Shown here: in pieces, positions 54,482 to 62,432 of the stretch
Position numbering within the stretch: position 1 is the first letter of the stretch
Layout: every line of letters starts with the position of its first letter
From: an uncultured Flavobacteriaceae bacterium
GTDB taxonomy: Bacteria; Bacteroidota; Bacteroidia; Flavobacteriales; Flavobacteriaceae
Direction: 5' to 3'
DNA length: 64,000 nt
Assembly: GCA_947494205.1 (NCBI GenBank)
Contig: CANLUH010000001.1
Location: 434,001-498,000 of the forward strand
Notes under the pieces: generated by a model
The model's input: the letters and a program-made list of their open reading frames with translations, nothing else
Told to the model about the DNA's origin: nothing
The model's database searches: none
Made by a program: the position numbers and the translations under genes

Positions 54482-54649
54482 TATTTTTATTATGTTTTTT
54501 AGGCTTTCAAAATTAAATAAAATATATTTCAATTTTAGAGTCTTGATTTACAAAATTTTAATACTTAAATTCAAAGGAGAAAAAAAATCGTAGGGTTTTC
54601 TTTTTTCTAGTTGTGTATAGTACAATCCATAAAATTTAAAAATATAATT

Positions 54650-55543
54650 ATGAAAAACTTATTTAAAATTTCGTTTATGGCTCTTTTACTACTAGCGGTA
54701 GTATCTTGTAGCAATGATAATGAGGAAGTTATTTTACCTCAAGACAACTCAGCTAAGCAAAGCTTAAAAGCAAACTTAACAAATTATGCAAAAGCTGCTG
54801 CAGCAAATAATCAATCTAGTAATTATTTAGATAGTGAAGAAGATTGTTTTACTATTAACTATCCTTATAGTTTTGAAGATGATCAAGGTAATGTTACAGA
54901 AATTAATAACGACGCAGATTTAGAAGCATATATTGAAAATATAGATTCTAATTCTCCTTTTTCTTTCATGTATGTGTTTCCATTAAACATTACTCTAGTA
55001 AATGGAACGACATCTACAATAGATAGCTTAGACGCTTTATTTACAGCTATAATAGAATGTGAAGACGGTGATATAAATGACCCTAATGGCTCATCGGAAT
55101 GTTTTGAATTTAATTTCCCTTTAGGTGTAGTATTAGACTCTGGACAAACAGTAGAGGTTAACTCTCAAGAAGAATTGTTTTCTATTCCTAATGCTGTTGA
55201 TTTTGCTTATCCAATTACTGTTACATTAACAAATGGAACTGTAGCTACCATAAATGATCCTGGAGCATTCGACGGTCTTTATAATACTTGTTATGAAATT
55301 GATGACGACATTGAAGATAATTGTTTTGAAATCGTTTACCCATTAAACTTAATTCAAGATAATGGTACTATTACTACTGTAAATAACGATGATGAATTTA
55401 ATGATTTTATTGAAAGCTTAGGGGCAGAAGATTTCTTTACATTAACATACCCGATTAATGTTGTTGATTTGGAAACAGAGGAGCAACAAACGGTTAATAA
55501 CGATGATGAATTTATTGCGTTATTAGAAAATTGTTTTAACTAG
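54650..55543 (+). CDS. Lipoprotein with three Cys-bounded internal repeats
   Basis: The start at 54650 gives 297 residues with a lipoprotein signal ending VVSC (C20). An in-frame ATG at 54611 would bury the signal. After an Asn/Ala-rich tether, three repeats of about 65-72 residues occupy residues 66-137, 151-214 and 225-295. Each starts with CF and ends in Cys and contains two half-units of the form (F/Y)P(L/I/Y)...(N/D)G...T.(V/I)N..(D/E)(E/D)(F/L). The cysteines (66/137, 151/214, 225/295) could each close a disulfide. I do not recognise the family. The gene is divergent from the ECF operon. Confidence 0.85.
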   Translation: MKNLFKISFMALLLLAVVSCSNDNEEVILPQDNSAKQSLKANLTNYAKAAAANNQSSNYLDSEEDCFTINYPYSFEDDQGNVTEINNDADLEAYIENIDSNSPFSFMYVFPLNITLVNGTTSTIDSLDALFTAIIECEDGDINDPNGSSECFEFNFPLGVVLDSGQTVEVNSQEELFSIPNAVDFAYPITVTLTNGTVATINDPGAFDGLYNTCYEIDDDIEDNCFEIVYPLNLIQDNGTITTVNNDDEFNDFIESLGAEDFFTLTYPINVVDLETEEQQTVNNDDEFIALLENCFN

Positions 55544-55582
55544 AATATTTTTTCATAGTAAAAACATTATTTAGTTTATTTA

Positions 55583-55620
55583 CAATAGAGTCGTTAATTT
55601 ATTTTAACGACTCTATTTTT
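55583..55620 (+). terminator. Terminator of the repeat lipoprotein gene
   Basis: AATAGAGTCGTTAA (55583-55596) pairs with TTAACGACTCTATT (55604-55617), followed by TTT. It lies 39 bases after the stop. Confidence 0.9.
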
Positions 55621-55665
55621 ATAAATCATATTGTCTAAAACGGAATCTTTTATATCTTTAGGGAG

Positions 55666-56781
55666 ATGAAATCCCTAGATGTTTTATTAGTTGTACTGTT
55701 ATCCATAGGTGCTATTCAAGGACTTATATATGGTATTATTTTATGGCGAGATAAACATTACAACACGATTGCTAATCGTTTTTTAGCAAGCATTTTATTC
55801 TTTTTTTCGTATCGCCTTTTTGTAGAGATATTAAAGCTATTTGGTTTTGTAGATTACAATATTTTATACCATATATTATTAGAATATAATTGGATTTATG
55901 GCGCACTCATTTTCTTTTTTGTAAAAGCATACGTAACTCCAAATGTTAAGCTACAATTAAAACGAGATTGGATACATTTCATTCCAGTTATTATAGAATT
56001 TTTATGGAGTAATTTTATTAAGTCGCAAAACTTTTTTTGGGATGGCACACGCGAAAGTCTATCTTGGTTAGGCTATTGGGGTTATGTTGTTTGGATGCAT
56101 TATCCTACCATGTACATTATATGCGGAATACTTATAATTATCTACACGCTTAAATCTGAAAAACTGTTAGTTCCTAACACAAATCCTTCTATAGAAATTA
56201 TACAAGAAAATGTTTTATGGATTAAACGCTTTTTAAAAGTATTACGCTATTACGCTTTTCTTTTTATCCTTATCGTTTTAATAGATTTTTTCTTTTTCGA
56301 TTATGCGTTTAATCGCTTTTACAATTATCCTCTATTTATTGGCTTAGCATTAATAACGTATTGGTTAGGGCTAGAAGGTTTTAATAGAAGAACTAAAAGT
56401 GCAGTAAAAACAAAAGTAATACTCACTAATAAGGAGCAAGAACAATTAGAAACTATTGCAAAAGATTTAGAACTTTTAATGGTTGAAAAAGCATTGTATA
56501 AAAATCCAGAGCTAACCTTAGCAGAACTCTCAAAACAATTAGGTGTAAAATCGTATTTAACAACTAAATGTTTAAATACAGTTTTCGAAAAAAAGTTCTC
56601 AGACTATATTAACACTTATAGAATTGAAGCCATTAAAACCTTACTTAAAGACGAAAAAAACGCAAACTACACCTTACTTAGTTTAGCATTCGAGGCTGGT
56701 TTTAACTCTAAAGCCTCTTTTAACAGAGCTGTAAAGAAAATTACCGGACACGCCCCTAGCTACTTAAAATCAAACAGTTAA
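55666..56781 (+). CDS. AraC-family regulator with membrane-spanning sensor domain
   Basis: The 371-residue protein has an N-terminal part of about seven transmembrane helices (residues 5-235) and a C-terminal AraC helix-turn-helix domain (about 265-368, with LTLAELSKQLGVKSYLTTKC and LAFEAGFNSKASFNRAVKK). Such membrane-embedded AraC regulators are common in Flavobacteriaceae. They are thought to sense lipophilic or periplasmic signals. Two matching 22-base palindromes lie directly downstream, before the 56904 unit, so that unit is its likely target. Confidence 0.9.
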   Translation: MKSLDVLLVVLLSIGAIQGLIYGIILWRDKHYNTIANRFLASILFFFSYRLFVEILKLFGFVDYNILYHILLEYNWIYGALIFFFVKAYVTPNVKLQLKRDWIHFIPVIIEFLWSNFIKSQNFFWDGTRESLSWLGYWGYVVWMHYPTMYIICGILIIIYTLKSEKLLVPNTNPSIEIIQENVLWIKRFLKVLRYYAFLFILIVLIDFFFFDYAFNRFYNYPLFIGLALITYWLGLEGFNRRTKSAVKTKVILTNKEQEQLETIAKDLELLMVEKALYKNPELTLAELSKQLGVKSYLTTKCLNTVFEKKFSDYINTYRIEAIKTLLKDEKNANYTLLSLAFEAGFNSKASFNRAVKKITGHAPSYLKSNS

Positions 56782-56784
56782 ATA

Positions 56785-56848
56785 GTCTCAATTTTATAAT
56801 TGAGTCCTCTTAGTTTATAAAAACAAGTCTCATTTAATTAATTGAGAC
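56785..56848 (+). promoter_or_regulatory. Twin 22-base palindromic operators
   Basis: GTCTCA-N10-TGAGTC at 56785-56806 and GTCTCA-N10-TGAGAC at 56827-56848 have the same spacing. Their starts are 42 bases apart, four helical turns. The second ends 21 bases before a -7 element, the distance seen in the other activator-type promoters of this window. Confidence 0.7.
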
Positions 56849-56869
56849 GACTGGCGTAGCTTCTATTGG

Positions 56870-56877
56870 CATCTTTG
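56870..56877 (+). promoter_or_regulatory. -7 element of the 56904 unit
   Basis: CATCTTTG matches TAnnTTTG except for the first base. Transcription would begin near 56884, about 20 bases before the ATG. The -33 TTTG is absent, which suits activator dependence. Confidence 0.5.
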
Positions 56878-56903
56878 TTTCATAATTAAAAACAAAAGAT
56901 CCA

Positions 56904-57392
56904 ATGAAACAGTCTATTACTATTATTTTACTTCTTGTAAGTACGCTCAGTTCTGCTCAAATTAAATATGGCACACCAAACAACGAACCTTTACCCGAAA
57001 AGCTACAACACTTAAAACAGGCCATTCTAGTTAACAGCTTTCCTAAAATTATTGACCCTGTTAAAATAAAAAACGACTATTATTGGAAGCATACCACCTC
57101 TATTTTATGTAAAGACAACACTATTACTATTGTTGAATATGGTGCTTATCTATTTTACAATAATAAGTGGAACTTACGTAAATCTTATCCCTTAAAAACC
57201 TTAGACAAATCGTTTGGTACCAAAAAACAAAAACTACTACAAGCACAACCTTACACTTGGGCTAACAACTGGCGCATAGACAGTAAACTTTATGGTGGTT
57301 GGGCCCTATGGTATTTTATAGGAAAAACACCAACTGGAGAACTGGTTTGCGGTTACGAAAAAATACATACAACAAATACACTTTTAAACTAA
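56904..57392 (+). CDS. Secreted protein of unknown function before YceI
   Basis: The 162-residue protein has a signal peptide (residues 1-18, ending LSSAQ). The mature part is rich in aromatic and basic residues (DYYWKHTTSILCKDNTITI, WNLRKSYPL, YTWANNWRIDSKLYGGWALW in separate blocks) and contains two Cys residues that could form a disulfide. I recognise no domain. It lies 6 bases before the YceI gene and shares the operator-promoter region, so a partner role with YceI at the periplasm is the simplest inference. Confidence 0.78.
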   Translation: MKQSITIILLLVSTLSSAQIKYGTPNNEPLPEKLQHLKQAILVNSFPKIIDPVKIKNDYYWKHTTSILCKDNTITIVEYGAYLFYNNKWNLRKSYPLKTLDKSFGTKKQKLLQAQPYTWANNWRIDSKLYGGWALWYFIGKTPTGELVCGYEKIHTTNTLLN

Positions 57393-57398
57393 ATACTT

Positions 57399-57950
57399 AT
57401 GAAAACATTTATAACAATTATACTGGCGTGCATTGCTTTTACTATGAATGCACAGAACTTAGAACTAAATGAAAGCACCTTAAACTGGACTGGGAAAGCT
57501 GCTTTTAATAACTATTCGCTATCTGGAACACTACAAACTAAATCTGGAAATATAGATTTAGACGACGCTACTATAAAAACGCTTTCTATTACTATAAATA
57601 TGAAAAGCTTAAACCATGACAATAAAGACTTAAAAAAGCATTTAAGGAGTTCAGACTTTTTTGATATTAAAACCTATAACACTGCAACATTTACGCTTAT
57701 AGAACCAGCAATTATTACAGAAAACAAAGCAACAATTAAAGGCATGATGACAATTAAAGGGGTTAGCAAAACTGAAACATTAATTGTAAATGTTATGACT
57801 TCTGAAACTGAAACGGTTTTAGAGTTTGAAACCGTTTTAGATAGAACAGATTACAACGTGAATTTTAATTCTCCCAGTCTTTTTAAGAAGCTAAAAGAAC
57901 AGGCTATTGCCGATGATTTTACTTTAAAAGGGCGTTTGGTATTTAATTGA
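57399..57950 (+). CDS. YceI-family lipid-binding protein
   Basis: The 183-residue protein has a signal peptide (residues 1-18, ending MNAQ) and a YceI lipocalin-like barrel that begins ELNESTLNWTGKAAFNNYSLSG and contains HLRSSDFFDIKTYNTATF, the D-FF-D-x-x-xYPxAxF family motif with the usual Pro replaced by Asn. YceI proteins bind long-chain isoprenoids such as polyprenyl phosphates or quinones in the periplasm. The membrane-bound AraC regulator upstream could sense a related lipid. Confidence 0.92.
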   Translation: MKTFITIILACIAFTMNAQNLELNESTLNWTGKAAFNNYSLSGTLQTKSGNIDLDDATIKTLSITINMKSLNHDNKDLKKHLRSSDFFDIKTYNTATFTLIEPAIITENKATIKGMMTIKGVSKTETLIVNVMTSETETVLEFETVLDRTDYNVNFNSPSLFKKLKEQAIADDFTLKGRLVFN

Positions 57951-57962
57951 TTATAGTTTAAA

Positions 57963-58007
57963 ACTCCAGTTGAAGTTGTTTAGATTACCTCAACTGGAGT
58001 CTTTTTT
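57963..58007 (+). terminator. Terminator after yceI
   Basis: ACTCCAGTTGA (57963-57973) pairs with TCAACTGGAGT (57990-58000) and is followed by a C and six T residues. It ends the unit and lies just before the convergent lipoprotein gene. Confidence 0.9.
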
Positions 58008-58045
58008 AATAATTATACAATTATTACTTAAAACATATCATTGTA

Positions 58046-58660
58046 TTAAAAGAAAGAATCTGTTCTATTATCAAAATGATACACTCCACCACCACCTAAT
58101 AAAACGCGAAAAGGTGGTATACCAACAACGATTATTTTTTTCCCTCTAAACCATGTTTTATCACATAAAATGACACTACCAGGAAGAATACATTGCCAAG
58201 ATGATGCTCGATTACGTTTACTTGACGTTAAATTAAAAGGCACAGTTGTAACCGAAAGAAAGCCTGTTAAATTACCATCCCAAAGAATACCACTTGTTGC
58301 TTTAGAATATTCTGTATTAGCTTTATATTTTGCTTCTAAATGTGCTGTGTATTCTTCTTCTACAGCAGGTTTTGTTAAATCTAACGAATTCGAATATTCT
58401 AATTCTTCTTGAAGTAATTTAATTTTATTTACGGCTCCTTTAGACCACGATGCATCTTTATGCTCTCCTTCTATTAAAGCTTGTGCTTCCTCTAAAGACC
58501 GTACTGTAAATGTTTCATCTGTCTCTAAAATATGTATCACTACTTCTTCCGACTCTACCTCTAGTACTGGAGTTTCATCTATTTCGTCTTTATTACAACT
58601 TGTAAACAATGTAGATAAAGAAAGAAATGCTACTGCTAATATTCTGTGTTTTGTTTTCAT
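58046..58660 (-). CDS. Lipoprotein of unknown function
   Basis: The 204-residue protein has a lipoprotein signal ending LFTSC (C22), an acidic region (DEIDETPVLEVESEEVVIH), a helical middle and a basic, aromatic C-terminus with two further Cys (WQCILPGSVILCDKTW), then a Gly-rich PPFRVLLGGGGVYHFDN. I recognise no family. The mix of an acidic tether after the Cys and a compact C-terminal beta-rich domain suggests a surface lipoprotein. It has a long leader of its own. Confidence 0.75.
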   Translation of the reverse strand: MKTKHRILAVAFLSLSTLFTSCNKDEIDETPVLEVESEEVVIHILETDETFTVRSLEEAQALIEGEHKDASWSKGAVNKIKLLQEELEYSNSLDLTKPAVEEEYTAHLEAKYKANTEYSKATSGILWDGNLTGFLSVTTVPFNLTSSKRNRASSWQCILPGSVILCDKTWFRGKKIIVVGIPPFRVLLGGGGVYHFDNRTDSFF

Positions 58661-58948
58661 AATTCTTGTTTTTTCACCTACTCTATTCTTAGTGGCTTTT
58701 CGGATACCGCCATCGACTCATTTATTTATATGATCCTAAAATCGATGATCTGTTACCCGGGATATTTTGGGTTACTGTTAAAACACAAATACAATATCCT
58801 ACTATAATTTACTCATTAGCCTCTCTCTTTTTTCAATAAAAACCCCAGACAAAACAAATTATATTGCTTTATCTGGGGTACTTATTGTGCATTTACTTTT
58901 TATTACGCTTCTACTATATTTAACCGTAAAATTATATTGTATTACTAA
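58661..58948. promoter_or_regulatory. Leader of the lipoprotein gene and end of the NAMPT operon
   Basis: This 288-base stretch holds no convincing gene. On the minus strand the lipoprotein leader contains a TGGC...GCCA hairpin at about 58692-58713 and a moderately GC-rich ACCCGGGAT patch near 58756. The NAMPT terminator is at 58842-58879. Confidence 0.45.
58842..58879 (-). terminator. Terminator of the NAMPT operon
   Basis: ACCCCAGA (58842-58849) pairs with TCTGGGGT (58872-58879) around a long AT-rich loop. On the minus strand the stem is followed by TTTTATTG. It lies 70 bases after the NAMPT stop codon. Confidence 0.7.
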
Positions 58949-60397
58949 TTACCTTACACGTTTTCTAATCGCTTCTAAAGTAGTATCTACTAATAGTATT
59001 CCATCTCTGTAGACTTCTTTTAATTCACCTTGTTGTTCTTCTTCCCAAGAGACTTGATCTATTAATTTATAACTGTTATTTTCTTTTACAATTTTAATTA
59101 AGCCTTTAGCAGATTTCTTTGTACCATCATCTGTAATCGGGTCTTTATAAATTTCTCGCCCTTCTCCGTCTACTTCTCCATAAGTTGCTTTCATTGCAAA
59201 ACCAAAAGTATCTCTGGTATTGTATTGGTATGTAAATGAACCAATCCCTAAAACAACATTCGTAGAGGCGAATCCGTTTTGCTTTAAGCGTTCGCAAATT
59301 TGCGTCGCACGTTCTAAGGTTATACTATCACCGTAGATAGCACCGATATGCGCATCTAATTCTTTGTAACCTTTTGCATTGGTTGTACCTCCAAAGGTAT
59401 CCCATAGTAATTGGATAACGCCTTTACGTTCTTCTTCAGTTTTACCATTAGGGTTTCCGCAAATAATATCTACGGGGTCTCCACTATCTGGTCTAATTAC
59501 CACTTTACCGTCTCTTGCTAGTACTTCGTTTTTAAGGTTTGGTAAGTATTCTGTGAGTACTTTCCATAAATCCCAAGTATCAGACACTATAGAGACAATA
59601 CCATTTGGGTAGACTTCTGTTATTAAACGTTTAAAAGTGTCTTGTTCGCCTGTATTGGTTCCCATACACATTACAGAGTGTTCGGTTGCTGCTACCGAGC
59701 CGCCTACTAATTCTGTATCGGAATTAGCATTGTAATAGGTTTCTAAGAAGTCGATAGTTGGTATGGTATCTGTTCCCGTAAAACTTAATAAGTGTCCTGC
59801 TGCCGACATAATCGCAGATTCTAATCCGCCCATACCGCGCATTGAGAAATCATGCCCTTGCCAGTCTACAAATTCTGGAACGGATGATGTTTCTGCTGCA
59901 TAGGTATCTAAAATACCTCTGTATTGTTTTGCTATAGTTGCCGAGTTACACGGTAACCATAAGGTTGTCGACAAAATGGTCTCGAAATAGTTTGTTAGCC
60001 AAAAGAACTCTGCTTTGGTATTGTACATGGTTAACATAGGCACACGAATTGGTACAGACACACCTTCTGGCAATGCTTTTATTACCATTGGTAAATAGCC
60101 TAAATCGTGTAAGTCTTCTATGTGTTTAATACCAACCTTGTTTTCACCTAAATAGTTATTAATGCGTCTTGAATAGTTCTTGCATACCTCAGCTTTATCT
60201 TTTGCAAAGAAATTGGTATTAAAGTCTTCGATAATGTACTTTTTTATAAAGTATTGCAAACCGAAAAACACAACGTTGTCTACACCTTCTATTCTGCTTT
60301 TTCTAGGCGTCCAGTTAGAATAGACTAGGGTGGTTTGTTCTGGGTATTGTCTTCTGTGGTCTACTTTGTAGCCATCTGTATATAGTAGTGGGTTCAT
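58949..60397 (-). CDS. Nicotinamide phosphoribosyltransferase (NAMPT/NadV type)
   Basis: NAMPT condenses nicotinamide with phosphoribosyl pyrophosphate to nicotinamide mononucleotide, recycling the nicotinamide released by sirtuins and other NAD-consuming enzymes. The 482-residue protein has the family N-terminus MNPLLYTDGYKVDHRRQYP, FGLQYFIKKYI, and the active-site segments DFSMRGMGGLESA, GTDTIPTIDF and VIRPDSGDPVDIICG. Its length and these motifs separate it from nicotinate phosphoribosyltransferase (PncB). It is the last gene of an operon with a deoxyribosyltransferase-like protein, and a sirtuin gene lies a few kilobases upstream. Confidence 0.94.
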   Translation of the reverse strand: MNPLLYTDGYKVDHRRQYPEQTTLVYSNWTPRKSRIEGVDNVVFFGLQYFIKKYIIEDFNTNFFAKDKAEVCKNYSRRINNYLGENKVGIKHIEDLHDLGYLPMVIKALPEGVSVPIRVPMLTMYNTKAEFFWLTNYFETILSTTLWLPCNSATIAKQYRGILDTYAAETSSVPEFVDWQGHDFSMRGMGGLESAIMSAAGHLLSFTGTDTIPTIDFLETYYNANSDTELVGGSVAATEHSVMCMGTNTGEQDTFKRLITEVYPNGIVSIVSDTWDLWKVLTEYLPNLKNEVLARDGKVVIRPDSGDPVDIICGNPNGKTEEERKGVIQLLWDTFGGTTNAKGYKELDAHIGAIYGDSITLERATQICERLKQNGFASTNVVLGIGSFTYQYNTRDTFGFAMKATYGEVDGEGREIYKDPITDDGTKKSAKGLIKIVKENNSYKLIDQVSWEEEQQGELKEVYRDGILLVDTTLEAIRKRVR

Positions 60398-60414
60398 AAG
60401 GGTATAGGGATTTT

Positions 60415-60846
60415 TTAGTTTAAATATTGAATTGCTTTATCTATAGTATTAAAAAAAGGAGTATTATATTTTTCGCATATTACTTTAACGTAACGTTTTT
60501 GATAAAATTGATTTGGACATATAACTATTAGTTTAGAAGATTTCATATACAATCCTAATTCCACTAATGAAATTGGAGACTTTGCATCAGGTAAAAAGTT
60601 TAATATAATTTTATCGGATAAATCCAAAGCATTTAACTCCCATTCAATGTGTTCTTTCATTTGAAAATCATTAAACTCATTATGTTCTATCCGAGTAGGG
60701 TCGAAAAAATAAATTTGATCTTCCATTTTCTTGATTACTTTTCCTCTCCAATTTCCAGATAAATGATGATCAATACTTCCTGCCAAAAAATAATAATATT
60801 TGCCTTGTTCTTTTATTGGTAATTTAATTTTTGATGTATAAATCAT
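60415..60846 (-). CDS. Nucleoside 2-deoxyribosyltransferase-like protein
   Basis: The 143-residue protein has the start YYYFLAGSID (residues 17-26), W34-R35, the FFDPTRIEHNEF segment and ISLVELGLYMKSSKLIVIC, a pattern of the nucleoside 2-deoxyribosyltransferase/Nuc_deoxyrib_tr2 group, whose catalytic Glu would be the one in VELGLY. Members cut or exchange N-glycosidic bonds of nucleosides or nucleotides. Lying 17 bases before NAMPT, it probably serves NAD-related or nucleotide salvage, for example by processing a pyridine or damaged nucleotide. Confidence 0.8.
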   Translation of the reverse strand: MIYTSKIKLPIKEQGKYYYFLAGSIDHHLSGNWRGKVIKKMEDQIYFFDPTRIEHNEFNDFQMKEHIEWELNALDLSDKIILNFLPDAKSPISLVELGLYMKSSKLIVICPNQFYQKRYVKVICEKYNTPFFNTIDKAIQYLN

Positions 60847-60892
60847 ATTAAATACTTAACTGGTTTCCTTGTATTTTGAATAGTGTATTTCA

Positions 60893-61657
60893 TTATAATT
60901 TTCTCTTCTTCTTAATCAATCGATACGGACTAGTATTACGACCTCTTTCCTCTGGATACAAGGTTTGTACTTCCTCACTTTGCCAAATGTCTTTTGTTTC
61001 TATATCTATAGCACTGAGTTTACCATTAAAGGCTGCTCCTGTATCTATATTCCATACACAAATGGCGTTCATGGGTTTATCTGAGTCGTAACGTAAAGTT
61101 GGTGTGTGGCCTATGTATATTTCTTTATATAGTTTTAAGCGTTTTGGGTAGAGATAGTAATCTTTTTCTATGGTAACATCCATACTTACTGCCGTTTCCC
61201 AAAGCGTTCTATCGAAATAATAATTCATAGGGAATTTTTCGTGTTCTACACCGTGTAAAGAGGTAAACCCTGCGTGAATATATAACCGGTTTTCGGTATC
61301 TATGTGATAGAGTTTCATACGCTCGAAAAAGTTAAGATGTGCTAAACGGTCTTCCACAGAAAACTGTTTATAGCTTTCTACGGTTTCTTTTCCTCCATGC
61401 ATAAGCCAAACAGGTTCGCCTTCTCCAGTGCGTAACCAATCTTCGCACCACACATCATGATTCCCTTTTACAAAAATGCACTGTTGCGTTTTAGATAATG
61501 CTATGAGGTATTGTATTACTTGTGCCGATTCGCTCCAACCGTCTACATAATCGCCTAGAAATATTAAAGTATCGTCTTTAGTTAATGTTACGCGTTCTAA
61601 AAGTTGGGTTAATGCTTTTAATCCGCCATGTATGTCTCCTATTACTAATGTTCTCAT
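60893..61657 (-). CDS. Metallophosphoesterase, Ser/Thr phosphatase (PPP) type
   Basis: The 254-residue protein keeps all metal motifs of the PPP/ApaH-like family: VIGDIHGGLKAL (D8, H10), LGDYVDGWSES, KGNHDVW and the late IGHTPTL and IHAGF. Close bacterial relatives include phage-type protein phosphatases and diadenosine tetraphosphate hydrolases, so the substrate could be a phosphoprotein or a dinucleotide. It is in the NAD-related cluster, 13 bases after DUF4291. Unlike the phosphoesterase-fold protein at 42350 the active site is intact. Confidence 0.9.
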   Translation of the reverse strand: MRTLVIGDIHGGLKALTQLLERVTLTKDDTLIFLGDYVDGWSESAQVIQYLIALSKTQQCIFVKGNHDVWCEDWLRTGEGEPVWLMHGGKETVESYKQFSVEDRLAHLNFFERMKLYHIDTENRLYIHAGFTSLHGVEHEKFPMNYYFDRTLWETAVSMDVTIEKDYYLYPKRLKLYKEIYIGHTPTLRYDSDKPMNAICVWNIDTGAAFNGKLSAIDIETKDIWQSEEVQTLYPEERGRNTSPYRLIKKKRKL

Positions 61658-61670
61658 GTGTTATTCTTTT

Positions 61671-62264
61671 CTATTTTATGCCTATGGTATTCTCTATTGC
61701 TGTCGGCAAGTTATAAATACGTTCTTTTGGCAACAACCTTTTGGCTTCTTTATATTTCCCTTGTTTGCGCAATTGGTTTATTTTTTTGGTTAATGGGGTT
61801 AAATCTACAATGTCTTCTATCCACTCGTTATTGTATTCTTCTATTAAAAAGCGACTAATACCTACTTGTATAGAGCGTTCTTGCAACTTCCCTCCTTTTA
61901 GCGTGCGTTCTGGATCCCATTGTATGTGTACTTTTGCTTTTTTAAATTGTTGTTCCCAGTCTAATCCGCTTTTATAAATGGTTTTATCGGGATTTGTTAA
62001 CACGCCCATGGCTAATGCTTTTTCCCAACAATCGCGTTTTATTTTTATGCCTAATATATAATCTTGATTCGGTTTTGTTCCCCAATTACTACGTTCCATT
62101 AACCATAAATACGAGGGTTTTATCCAAGTCATTCTATTAAATGAAAAGGGGGCTTCAAATTGATTGTTTTTTATGGCTGGTAAAGCTATAGCTTTACCGT
62201 ATGCTTGGTATACTGTAATCGTTTTGTTGTTATAATCTGCTCGTATGTCCTGTTGTTTTGGCAT
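61671..62264 (-). CDS. DUF4291 protein
   Basis: The 197-residue soluble protein has the DUF4291 signature: N-terminal QDIRADYNNKTITVYQAYGK, FNRMTWIKPSYLWLMERSNWG and ILGIKIKRDCWEKAL, then VHIQWDPERTLKGGKLQERSIQVG (first 18 quoted as VHIQWDPERTLKGGKLQE). The many conserved Arg, Trp and His positions suggest an enzyme acting on a nucleotide or nucleic acid, but I know of no demonstrated activity. It lies between the sirtuin and the phosphatase genes in a minus-strand NAD-related cluster. Confidence 0.9.
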   Translation of the reverse strand: MPKQQDIRADYNNKTITVYQAYGKAIALPAIKNNQFEAPFSFNRMTWIKPSYLWLMERSNWGTKPNQDYILGIKIKRDCWEKALAMGVLTNPDKTIYKSGLDWEQQFKKAKVHIQWDPERTLKGGKLQERSIQVGISRFLIEEYNNEWIEDIVDLTPLTKKINQLRKQGKYKEAKRLLPKERIYNLPTAIENTIGIK

Positions 62265-62432
62265 TTAATCTTTATTGTCACAATTATCTTGTTTTCGATA
62301 CACCAAATCGCAGATTTGGCACTCAAACTGACGATAATTATTTCTTTGTTTTATCTTATAATCTTCTAACTATTAATGTGTCACTTCGAGTGAAATCTTA
62401 ATAAAGATTTTCTATCGAGAAGTGCTAATTTT
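62265..62432. repeat. Intergenic palindromes between the sirtuin and DUF4291 genes
   Basis: Two structures fill this 168-base gap. CCAAATC (62303-62309) pairs with GATTTGG (62313-62319). A nested hairpin runs from CACTTC (62382) to GAAGTG (62424) with an inner AAATCTT/AAGATTT stem. Both resemble short palindromes dispersed in flavobacterial intergenic DNA. I see no gene here. Confidence 0.55.

Noticed and set aside
58731-58808. Short plus-strand ORF of about 25 codons in the lipoprotein leader
   Set aside because: It has no recognisable sequence features, no promoter and lies antisense to the likely leader.
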